Origin: Hetaerina americana
Taxonomy: Eukaryota; Arthropoda; Insecta; Odonata; Calopterygidae
NCBI GenBank assembly: GCA_022747635.1
Contig: JAKTNV010000065.1
Coordinates: 776,001-840,000 of the forward strand
Length of the DNA stretch: 64,000 nt
Direction: 5' to 3'
The notes beneath the pieces are model-generated. The model searched no databases, had not been told where the DNA came from, and saw only the letters and a program-made list of their open reading frames with translations. Position numbers and translations under genes: made by a program. This document shows, in pieces, positions 37,741 through 50,200 of this stretch. Positions within the stretch are counted from its first letter, which is position 1. Each line of letters starts with the position of its first letter.

Positions 37741-38225
37741 AGTTTTATATCGAAATCTGCGCGAAAAAAGATAAGTAAATCAAATTTTCAAGTACAATTG
37801 TTATGTGCACGGGAAGTACAATTTCAAAATGTTAAAACAGCCGAAAGAAGTTTTTAAAGGAATAAAAAGAACAAATGGAAAGAAATAAAAAATAATTTAT
37901 TCAAAAATATTAATTATTGATTAACATACATCTATCACTATTTAAAATACCATAAAGATGTACTTTTAATTCACGTTTATTACACTCACTGCCTTAGTGA
38001 CCTGAACACTCTTTTGAATTATGGCCGCTAGTTTTAAGAAAACAAAAGAGTTTCGCAGCCTGTATAATCGTACGACTTACGAAAAAACAGAGGCGCACCA
38101 GTTCAACGGGAGTCTGAAGAGAAACCTGTAAAAAGCGATTAATCATCATTGGTGCATTTAATGGGATTGAGTGATATTTTTATATTGCAATAGAATAAGC
38201 ATCGTGGATTTTACTTGTTCCACTA
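37741..38225. promoter_or_regulatory. Shared upstream region of MEIOB (minus) and METTL13 (plus)
   Basis: Only 485 bp separate the divergent start codons. CpG sites cluster around 38025-38140 (GGCCGC, CGTACG, TTACGA, AGGCGC, AACGGG), unusual for this AT-rich window and consistent with an unmethylated promoter. Transcription starts are inferred, not seen. Confidence 0.55.
38021..38131 (+). other. Possible upstream ORF in the METTL13 leader, 36 codons
   Basis: Begins MAASFKKTKEFRSLYNRTTY and ends 94 nt before the METTL13 ATG. The ATG context (AATTATGGCC) is moderate. No splice acceptor is visible just upstream of 38226, so if transcription starts upstream of 38021 this ORF would be in the leader. 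The protein resembles nothing I recognise. Confidence 0.35.
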
Positions 38226-41200
38226 ATGAATCTCCTACCTCAGTCACATGAGGAGTTCCGTGACAAAGAATACTGGGACAGTTTTTTCAAGAAAAGGGGA
38301 ACTAAAGCCTTTGAATGGTAAAATCTGCCTTTAAAGAATTCTAGGTTATGCTGGCCCTGCATTGCAATAATGCGATTGATCATTTATTTTTAAGGTATGG
38401 AGAATATGCAGAGCTTAGTGGAATCTTACACAAGTACATTAAACCTAAAGATGAAATTCTTGTCATTGGATGTGGAAACTCCACCCTCAGCGCAGATCTA
38501 TACGATGTGGGATATAGGTGAGACAAAAAAATAAATTTAAAATCACCAGTTTTCAAATCTTTAAATCGGGTCAAAATTATATTTGAAAGTTTCATTCACT
38601 TTACAGAAAAATCACAAATATTGATGTTAGTGAAGTCGCAATTAAGAAGATGTCGGAGATCAATAAGGACACTCGACCAGAAATGACATTTCAGTCAATG
38701 GATGCCACTAACACCAGTTTTGCCAATGATAAATTTAGTTGTGTACTAGATAAAGGAACGTTGGATGCATTGATGCCAGATGATGGTGAAGAAAACCAAA
38801 AGCAAATCTTTAAGTTATTCAATGTGAGATATTTTGGTATGAACTGTATCAAACGCTTTGTGAAGCTTTTATTTGGGGAGCTTTCCATATTGATTGTTTA
38901 GTTTTGTAATGCCAATTGAAAGAAATAGATGCATTTTAGCTCTTAAAGTATATTAATCCATTTATGTGTTGTTTTGTAGGAAATTGGCCGTCTGCTTCGT
39001 GTAGGAGGACGTTATGTGGTAGTTTCTTTACTTCAAAGCCATGTATTAACGATAATTTTGAATCACTTTCCTAAAATCGGGTGGATGCTGAGGGTGGTCC
39101 ATTGTGTTGATGCGACTGATCACAACCAAACATATGAAGGCTCTTCTGGAGGATCTCGACTGCCAGTTTTTGTCGTTATTTGTACAAAAATGTTGGGAAT
39201 GATTGGCAAGCCAGCGGTATCTATAATTACATATTTTTACTCATTGTGTATTGCTAGAGAATTGAATTTTTATTCTTAAAAATCTTGCCTTTAAATGCAT
39301 TTCAACCTTAAACACACATTTAAATGTAGGATTGACAAAATTGTGTCCATATTTTAAGTGGAAAGAGATCCCAGAATGTTTTTGAGGATATTTTCCCTGC
39401 TATGTACTTATCATAAGTACAATTCCTTTTAGGTTATAGAATTCTCAGTAGATGGAGAGACTGTGCAAAGATTGACTTGTGAGGATGAATTGGTATCAAG
39501 TATTCAGAGAGTGCGCCAAGGTGCCATAGCATTACATAGGGTAGCATCTGGAGAAGAGGGTGCAGCCTTGGACCTCTATAGGCCAGGTGAAGAAAGTCCC
39601 CGTTACACTGTACACTTAGCCAATGCATTTAGCAGAGTTGCTGGGAGTCCAACTTTTGCTGCATTTCTAGTACCTCAAGGACGGTAAGTGTCATTTCTCT
39701 AAGTAATGAAAGGTATAAATACCCACATGGAAAACAGTTAATTGTTAATTCTTACATTTCTGTCCATAATATTTTGGATAACAGGGAAACTGATTGGCTA
39801 TTTGGAAGTGTCGAGGGCCGTCAACAACTTGCAAAGTCAGCAGGTGTGTCTAGACTTGCTGTTGTGAGTCTTCATCGAGGACAAGAATATCCTGGAGGTT
39901 TAGAGACTATTCGTAAAGAAATTTCGCCTTGTGTGAGGCGGCTAGCTCCTCAGGCACTGCGAGAATCAAAGGTGGGTAAATTTCAAAGAAACTGTGGGAG
40001 ATGGATTTTTTGCCTGAAAGAAGTTGTTTCAAACTCTCCCAATTTATTTCCAATCTCTAATTTCGATTGTTCTGAAATTCAAATTCCCTGAGTACTTGAT
40101 GATTAATGAGGAAATATACCCCTGACATTGCAAGAGTCCAAAAAGTATTTTTCAACCCAAATCAATTGGGCAGCATTTTTTATAGATTTTCTGATAGAAT
40201 GCTTTTTAGTACATAATTTTAAACTTAATATGCAGCACAAATTATTTATCTTCTCTTTTTTCTCAAATTTAAGATACCAATACTGTCAGTGGCTCCAGAT
40301 GATGCTGGAGCTGTTGGGCAACGGCAAGTAATTTATAAAGGGAAAAGTGCCATCACGGGTGATTTTGTTGTAGAGGAAGTGGAAACATCAAGAGAAAGTG
40401 TAAATGGCCCTAAGTTTGTACGGCGCCTAATCTTTATGCAAAATCCCAGAGTGGTTCAGTCCGAGGCATGGTTAAAAACTGGTAAGATTCTTTTGTTTAT
40501 AACCATTAAAAATCACTTGTGATGACTTCCAGTAATAGTGAAGTTTTCTCTTTGATAAGGTCTAAATCTAAACATGCTTATCCAAGTGGTTTTTATTGTG
40601 ATATAGTTATTTGAGTGATGATGTTAATAGGTAACTGAAATACCCGTACAACTATTTGGCAAACTCATCACTGTTAATTGAATGCACAATTAAGCATTTA
40701 TTTGAAACGCTCTGTAATAGGATTGTTTCTGATTAGTGATCTGGCATTTAAATATCTTAACATAAACCTTTTCTCTGGAACCAATTTTTTGGTGGTTGCC
40801 CCATGAAGTACCTCATATAATTTGGTAGTTTTTCATTATGTTTTTAAAAATATACTATTAGTTTATTTAAGAACTCTGCTTCTTAATTTTTTCTGCATTA
40901 TAAAGTGAATACTCCCTTCTTAATTGAATACAATAAAAATCCCTTGATATTTTGATATCAAAGAAATTTTCTAGTTTGATTCAATCTAGTTTAATCCTTG
41001 GGCAAATAATATTATTATTATCGATTTGAAATTTACAATAGTGAAAAATAATTTTTTTCTCTTTTCATTAAGTAATTTGTTAATAAAACCATGGAAGGGA
41101 ATTCAACACTGGAATTATACTGCTTATGACTAGGTAAATCTGCCATAGTCAACTCTTAATGCAGATGCATCTCCAGAGGTTAATATCATTTTTTAGATTA

Positions 41201-44200
41201 AAGGTTTCTCCATGTTGCAAATCTGCTGGGTCACAACATGACCACTAATTCACTCATAGCTAAATAATACTGGCTATGCCTAAAAAATTCTTGGCTTTTT
41301 ATAGGTGGGAAAAAATACATTGTGTAAACAAATCAAAAAATTGCTAACAATGTGTATTCATTTACCATCATCATAAACCCTCATTTACCGTCATAGCTAC
41401 TATAATGATGAGGTTTGCCATTGAAGCCATATTGCTGACTCAACACTCCAGCTGACCCAACACACCTACAGTGACAGACAGCATAGTAGCAACTGCCTAT
41501 TATCTTTTCTTCTGCCTTTCAGTGCTATAAATCAGCAACTTGATTGCAGTTGACCAGTCAGTAACAAAATTATCTCAGTAGAAGCAATAGCAGACAATAT
41601 GGTTGGAAACCTGATGTTGAATTTGAAAGGCATGGCACAATGCTCTGTGCAGTACAGTGAATAAAATAAAATATTTCCATGCATTTGAAAAATAAGAATA
41701 TTCTAAAAGTAATTTCACTGTGATGAGATAAATACAGAGTAATAGAGAGCTTAGAAGAAAGTCAATTGGTTGTAGGGGCTCTGGCTACTATTTAAAGTGT
41801 AGTTTCTGAAGTTTCACTCCAGAAGCAGTTTTGTAAGAATAATGTAATTCTCAGAAAACTCTATATGACAAGTTTTAGTTAACAAAGTTATTGATTATTT
41901 CAATTTTCAGTCTGAATGACTGAGTAATGTACTAAACAAAGAGCAAATTCTTGAGTTATACATATTGTGTATTCCTTAGAAAAGGAGAAAAGGATCATTT
42001 CGACAGGCTTCTTCCAAGATGATGATGTTGTCGTTGAGCACTTCAAGCACATAACTGCAAACAATAATATGTATTCATGTGGTACTCTAAAGGGTTAAAA
42101 AAAGTAATTCATTAGCATTTTCATTTTTTCCTAAGGCATTTGTAAATTAACAAATGCAATATCGTAAGCACTGAAGTATTACTCATTGCAATTTCAATCC
42201 TTGAATTTCTATTTCCAGTAATTATTTTTGCCTGTGGATAAAGTTAAGGCTAGAGAAAAAGTAGCCAATAAAAGTATTCTTCATGTTGTACAGGATTTAG
42301 GGCACGTGCTAGCGACCAAAATAATGAAAATTTGCTGAATCAGAATATTTGTTGTGACTTGATAGTCCAATACCTTGTCTGTATTCAGTGACCATATGGT
42401 TTAGGCTTAAAACCATTTCACCTTAAAAATATGACCAGTGTTTACAGGAACTCATCCTTATGAAATGTCTATTTCTGTGCCCTAAGATATAGCTTTATTA
42501 TGTATATATTTAATAATGTATATATATTATATATTATATTAATGTATATGTATATAATTATATATATATATATGTAATATGATATAATATTTTGAGCATT
42601 GTATTAGCAAAATTAGATGAACTCGCTTCTAGGCCTTTATTGTGTAAATTTTTTGAAAATGCATGCTGTGTTGCAATATATGTTGCCTACCCTTGCTTGA
42701 TTGTGAATTCTAGTAATGCTATTTTATGTGTTGAGGTAAATAAAATCAACAGGTGTGTGCAAGCCATAATAAGAGAACTAATGACTTTTCCATTGCATTT
42801 TAATGTTGGTGCGACTTGTTTCACTGAGGTAAGGCATCATCAGATGAAAAAGGTTCCTGATGATGCTGTTTTATGTTGAAATATATTGTGCTAAATCTTA
42901 AAATTTGGTTGAAAAAATTGTTTTTCCTTCTGTTAATATGGATATGTACAACTTCCATGAACTGAAGCCTTAATCCATAAACTTTATTAGATGTGTGGTA
43001 AGTTTGGCATCAAATCAACCTGGGAATATGATTATGATAAATTTTTAATGCAAAGGTTACAACTTGGCATTCAAATTTCTGCTTATGGATCATCAGGAAA
43101 AATTCTCTATAGTCACCATTCCTGTAAAGATACATGTTCATGGCAAGCATAAACCCCCTTGAGTGATAAATGTTGCCACCAAGGGTTAATCCACCCATTT
43201 GCAAGAAAATTCTAGGTGCAAAAATCATTTGCTTAGACAGAAATTAGAATGCTAATTCCTTAATTTCCATTCAGTTTCTGAATTGAGTTAAGCTTTCAAG
43301 GCACCCTGTTACACTGGATTTTTTTTACTCTTTTTCTGTTTTATAACTTGGCATCAGGCTGACAACTTCAGCTGAATTTCCATATGGGTGATGAGTTCAT
43401 TGTTATATTTCCATGGAATTTTACTTTGAGTGTAATTGTACTACATTGACAAAAAATCTGCCTCTACATAAATCCCAAATAGAGTAAATATGGTAATGTC
43501 TATTTGGAACTCCTGCACTTTTGAGGCATAGCCCAACATCCCAGCAGCAATGCTGTTTGTTTGTTCCAAGCACTTTCTTGTAGTTCGTGTCATTAAAATC
43601 CAATTTAAAGCTTCAAAATTTTTTAAATTTATAATTAAAATAGTTTAAGCACATAAAATAAAAACTTCAAATATATGTTTATGGAGGGACCAGTGAAAAC
43701 GTGTGTAATATTGTATTCAGGAGGAAAAATATTATGAAAGTGCATATTAAGTTTTTAGAAAAAATATCGGAGGTTAATGGTAAAATAAAGAATGTAAAAT
43801 TCAAGGGTGGGTGGGTGTAGTAATTCAAGTAAGAAAATCTTGCCATTGTAAAATCTGGAAAAATGTAGGATACAAATCCATTGTCATTATTGAGGGACCG
43901 TGAGAATGTATGTAAATTTTGGGTTCTGCAATTGATCAAATCAAAGCATTGATTAATTCAGAGCTGTACAAACTGTAAATATGAGGATTAAGTAAATTAG
44001 GGCTATTGAGATTCAAGATTTTAATTTGAAGCTCTTTATTCATATGAAGACTGTGAAACAGGGTCAACTTTTATTCAGTGTCTATTTCCAGGTATTGTTT
44101 TGATAGGATTTAAATAAATTAAGTCTTTTCTTGGAATATTCTTATTAATTTTCATAGTTTTTCTGAAGAATTTTTTACTAAGCTCCTCTTGATGGGTTAA

Positions 44201-47200
44201 ATGGAAGAAGGGACCATTAGGTTTCAATTTTGCCATAATAAAGACCTCTATCTTTAAGAGTTTTCACATTTCTCAATTAATATTCCTTGTAAATTACAAA
44301 GCTCTTTCTTGTTTTCAGTGTGTATTAAAACCCAAGGGTTTCAGTCGGTATATTTTCCTAAATTATACACTAACTTATGTCTAAACCAACTTCTACAGAA
44401 GCTGTATATTTGCTGTGCTTTCATAGATTTTGGAACTTGCATTTGGTTGCTCAGTTGTGAAGGTGGTGTGTAAGTAAGAATGTTGACTTCACTCTTGTGT
44501 GATAACATGGTAATAAAATAACAAAGACTACATCCACTGACATGATAATTTACTGATGACACTTCAAACCTTTGCCTGAGGAGTAATTAAAGTTTGTTTG
44601 TAATATATGCTTCTGATGTACTAGTTCTGCTCACTGCATTGTTCTTAATTATTTCAGTAAAATCTCGCAAGGGAAACCCAAAGAAAGTAGTGGATAATGA
44701 ACATCTTTCATGTGATCATCATTACTACATGCTCATTGGTGTGTCATCTGTGCTGAGTGAGGCCAGCTTAGTGCCATCTAAAGCCAACAAAGTAGCAGTT
44801 GTGGGGCTTGGTGGGGGAGGTTTATGCATGTACATGCAACAACATTTTAAAAAGGTTCGTGTTGGTAATGGATTGATGATATTTGGGTTAATATTATTAT
44901 CAGTTCTTCATTTACCCAGTTTCAAACAGTTATCCCATTTTTCATGAACAGTTTTCTTGGATGTGAATTAAGAATTGCGAGCTAAGTTACAGAGTCTTGT
45001 AACATAGTTCCTAAATGTTCATGTCTGGATATTTAGATGTTATGAATTTCAAATAGATGATTTTGTAGCACAATACTTAGTGGAAATCACTGTTCAAAAC
45101 CATTGTAGCAAAAATTAAAAAGGTGGTAAAGAGAAACATTTGTAGTATTCTGTGTACAGTAGGAATTATTTTGTTAAATTTTAGTGCCCTTTTTTTTTAC
45201 TATTTATTAATGTTCTTTGGGTTGTTTGTACAAAAATGTCATTTTTTAATACATTGTTAGTAAGTAGAGGCTCCACCTGAGAATGTTCATTTTAGCCCAC
45301 TCAGTAGCCTGTCTATATTTATGAAGTCATGCTCATAACACCACCACAGATGTAAAACAAAAAAGTATTGAGCATTATTAAGGTGGATCATTTTCCTGAA
45401 TACCTTTTTTATTTCTCTAATTTCCCACATTTAATAAAACAGATATGTGATATGATGGGTGTGTATTTTAGATAATCGAAAAATTACAATAGGAACACAT
45501 ATTATTTAGATATTTGTTGTTATGCATGCAATGCCATTTTCTCTGGTAGAAAATTGCCATCATGACATACAAGATAATGACAAAAATATTGTTTTTTAAG
45601 TAGCTAAGATAACTTATCATTTTTCTCACTTTTGTTGTAATATGGCCTTGTATTTGGCACTTAGTAAGTAAGATCATTAATTTTAACATGCCAATTCCAT
45701 GGTGTAATGTTGCAGGCTGGTTTTGATTAGTTTAAAATCAATTCTCATGGTTACTTATTGTAATATCTCGAAAAAGTATGTAATATTTTCTTATAATTTG
45801 TACCCTATTTAGTGAGTCCATCTACTAACCTCATTAGAGTTGTCAAAAAGAATGAGTTCTATCGATTTCTGTCACAATAAGTTGTAAAAAAGAGTAAGAA
45901 ATGTTTTTAAAATACTGTATTCAAATAGGCTATTGTATCATTGAAGTTAAACTAAAGATTAATAGCAAAGCTAAAAACCTAGAAGAATTAAGCAAACACT
46001 TAAAAGGAGACTTATTGACTATTGTTACTGTGATGGTCATTTAATTGATAAGACCCATGTTGAAATCATTAATTTTATTGGCTGTATTTTTGTTAAATAT
46101 ATATGCCAAAATGAATTTTTAATTTAAAAAAAGAGACTAAATTCAGGCATGATTGGAAGTGATTTCTATTAATTTGTAAATATAATCTGTAAATCGTTAG
46201 CATTGTATAAACTTGATCCAAGACTTTTTACTCTAAGGTATTATATCTTTTTAAAAAATAAAGAGACAAACTATATTAGGGCATATCTACTTATACCATA
46301 AAATAGCGATTATGTTTTCCTTTTTACTGATTCTATTAATATCGTGTATAGTGGAACCTTGCTTAACAAGCACCTTGCACGGCGAGTAATTCGTATAACG
46401 AGCAAAAATATCTGTCCCAAAAACAACTTGCTTAATGAGCACGTTTTTGCATTAAGAGGAGAGGGGAATTCCAGGATTCATTGTGTGCCTGAAACAGCAG
46501 TTTGTCTCTAGCACTCGTTCCACTAGCATCTTTGCAACAATAGGGATTACACATTTTTCAAACTTGTGTTCAAACATATTATTTGTGATTTTTTTCTGTA
46601 AAGTTTAATAATATTTTGTGCATAGTGTTAAAAATGATCCTGAAGAAAAATCCGTAAGAAGAAAGTCGTAAGAGGATAAAAATAACATTAGATATGAAAA
46701 GTAAAATCATTGAAAATCAGGAACAAGGTGTGAGTGTGGCTGATGCACATTAACAATCGGTCAACATCAATGATTGGCCTTTTTTTCATTAATGCGGATA
46801 AGATAAGGGGATAGATGCTTCAAATCGAGTGACAAGAAAGAGTGTCTATTGAATGGTTGTGTATTCTCAACGTTGGTGATAGGTTGCCTCTCATATGCAT
46901 AAACACAAAATATTTCCAATGTGACACCAGTAATGAGAATATAATTTAAGAGAAGAGGAAAGTGATTTTTGCCAACCTAATTTATAAGATGTCAGAATCA
47001 TCCACTACTCAACAAATTTAAGGAGAGCTGTGTATGATTCATGAAGTTTACTAGAAGAATCATCATCTATGGCATTATGAGGCATAGTGAAGCAGCATGC
47101 TCTGAGTCAAAGGCAGCAGAGAACTTCATCAGTGACTTCAAAAAGCTCGGCTCATGCTATAATATATTTTTAATTTTGGTGAGACAGGTCTCTTCAGGAA

Positions 47201-50200
47201 TAAGAAGCCAAAGCAAACCTATTTGTGCGCACAACAGTAGAAGAGAATGCATTGTTTGACCACAAGGCAATGAAAGACCTGTCTCACGCTGCTACTTTGC
47301 ACAGAGAAGAGTGACCGTTTTAAAATCGAACCCCTGCTTGTTTACCACTCAGGAACTTACGCGGGCCTCGAAAAAGTGTTAAGCTTAAAACAACAGGCTA
47401 AATGAGATCTGGAGGTAATGGGAAACTTTTGCATCCTACCATGCATTCGAGGAATCACCCCAATAAGGCAGTGGCGGTGTATGCCATCAATTTATTTAAC
47501 AGTCATTCTGAGTCACATTTTTACCAAATGTTGAAGCATTGGCAAAAACAAATGCCTCTAGACAGCTAATAAAAAGGAATTAGGCATGTATTATAAATAA
47601 TTAACAATTTATTTCAATTCTTTTTTGCTTTTACAAATCCAGTTGGCATTCCTGGTTGCTTCATTCCTTGATAGAAGATAAGGTGAACGTGTTCCATGGT
47701 CCTAAACAATGTATACATAATGTTATTTGAATGAACCTTGTACATAATCAACTTTTTTAGCATGGAATACATCATTGTATTTTGCATTAATTTTTATGTT
47801 AAAAATTGTTTCACTAAATGAGTGTTTCGCTTTACGAGAAAGATCGTGGAATAGATTATGCTCGTATTGTGAGGTTCCACTGTATATTGCTTTGATGCCA
47901 TTTTTTTAACTTCCAGGCTTCCATCACTGCTGTTGAGATTGATCCAACAATTGTTGACGTTGCTACAAAATATTTTGGTCTCACTCTAAGTGAACAGCTC
48001 AAAATCCATGTTGGAGATGGGATAGAATTTATCATAAATGCTGCAAAAGAAGGTAAGGATAATAAAATTTAGACCTCAGATTCTCTTAAATAAAGTGGCA
48101 TTAGATATATTGCATGTTATATTAACATATTGAATTATATTATGAGAGCAATATTCCATAATATTTAGGTTTTTGTTAAAATGTGGTTACTGGTAAACAG
48201 CAACACTATGAACTCATGAAAATGGGAATCTATGTATCACTGAAAACTTACTTCAGGAGATCAACTGTCACCCATAGCTTACTTAACAAAGAATTGAGTG
48301 TGGGAGGTTGAGAACACCTGTATGTATCTAACTACCTAGAAATCCTCCTTAAGCATTGTGAGAAGCACTTCATTATTAAATATAGTCAGTTATTTGTGTC
48401 AAATGGTGGATGAACTTGTGCTTTAGATTAAAATTCATGGTGGGTGTAATTCATTTAGGAGAATAAATAGCCTCATTTTAGAGCCATGAGCATCAAAGCC
48501 TGCAGATTATTTTGTGTGTTTACAGTAGTTTCCTCATTCATAGAAGCTTCTAGTCATGCTTGAAGTCCTAAGTATAAATGTACATTATGAGGTTTTCTTG
48601 GATTTCCTTTGGTTCCAGAAATGGTGCTACAGAGATACTGTTGAGTTGTTGCAATAGCATATAATTAAAAAAAATTGAGAGGTCTCTTCATGCTCCCTCC
48701 TGTATGTGTTACTCTCCCTCAGGAAATTGTTTTGTGCTAGATACCTGCAAATTGCTAACTGTTCTCCTCATTGAATGTAAAATCAAATGAGAAGTTTTGA
48801 TTAATTTCTATTTAATTCTTAAAGACCTGAAACCTAGAAATTTTTGATCAAATAACTACTCTTACTGCCCATAGAAATGTAAATTGGGCTACTAACACAG
48901 GTCTATTATTTACCTTTTTTTGTAAGCTCATACCAAGAAAGTGTTTCTGTCTGTTGGACTCTGCCTGGTGTACATAAAATTGAGGTTTGGGGGATGAATT
49001 ATTTAAAATTGTATTTCCAGGTTTTATAGATGAAATATCTCTCAGTATTATAAGAAAATGGATAAAATAAGCTGCAACATGTAAGCAGTCAAGCATAAGA
49101 AATGTAAATATTGGCCAAACTCTGAAATATTTGAAGTACAGTTCAAATTATGAAAGGTGTCTTTTATATCACATGCTTTCTGATATTCATTTACATTTCT
49201 TGCAGTATTTCTACCCTCTGCTTGCTCTCTCTTCAATGTTTATATTTTCTTTCAAAATTATTTTATCAATATCTAAGTGAAATAATCTATAAATTAGGTT
49301 ATTAAAGGGCTGTGATGTTATTTTAAGTGATTTTCAAAAAATTTCTCCGCCCAAAATAAGGGAAGCACAGCATTTTATGCAGTTCAAATTAGCAAATTAC
49401 TATTCAGATCATCAATTTAAAATTTCTAAAAACTTGTAGCAACCACAATATTTTCAGAAACTAATTTAGATACATCATTATATGTACATAATATGAACAC
49501 GCCAACTTACCATATGAGCAAAACCTGGGAATAATTGGATAAAAGTCACCTCATTGTCTCTATGAGATGATGAGACTTAATATTAATGGCACAATTTCAG
49601 CCTTAATTCACACAAATCCCAGGCTTAAGGAATTCAAATTTAAGGTTTGGATTATATTGACATATTACGAGAATTGTCTGGGCTATAAAAAAATCCTAAA
49701 TGTTGGGATTATCTAAGTTTGGAATTCACAAACTTGAGGTTCCTCTGCACATTAAATTATAAAGTAGCCTATTCTAATGTCATGCTTGAAATTGGTAAAA
49801 TTGACCTATGTGGTTATGTTATCTAGGGAAAGAGTTTTCTGCCATCCTGTTTGATGTGAATTCGAAGGATGTTCAGAAAGGGATGAGTTGTCCTCCTGCA
49901 CAATTCCTGACCAAAGACACATTGAAGGCTGTGCAAGCATGTCTACAAAATACAGGTGGATACAATATTATATTTTTGATGATTCTCAAGTGCTTTTAAT
50001 AATTCTGAACCTTTAAAAGTATATGTTTACTTGTCTATGTTTAATATATATATATTGTATCATGCATGATTTTCTGTTAAGTCATAGCTGTAGTTTTTCA
50101 TTGATGTTAAATGTTAAGACATCACATCACTGCCCCTTAGTCTTGCAGAAATGCTTTGAAGATTGAGTTTGAATGGTTTTTACCATGCTTTTTGACTGGA

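Larger units (their letters stand above)
40482..44657 (+). other. METTL13 intron 7; simple repeat and hairpin only
   Basis: 4.2-kb AT-rich intron between GTAAGATT and TTATTTCAG. It contains a (TA)n-rich block, a GCATCATCAG hairpin and a possible SINE tail, listed separately. Frames at 42592-42879 and 43679-43939 match no known family. Confidence 0.7.
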
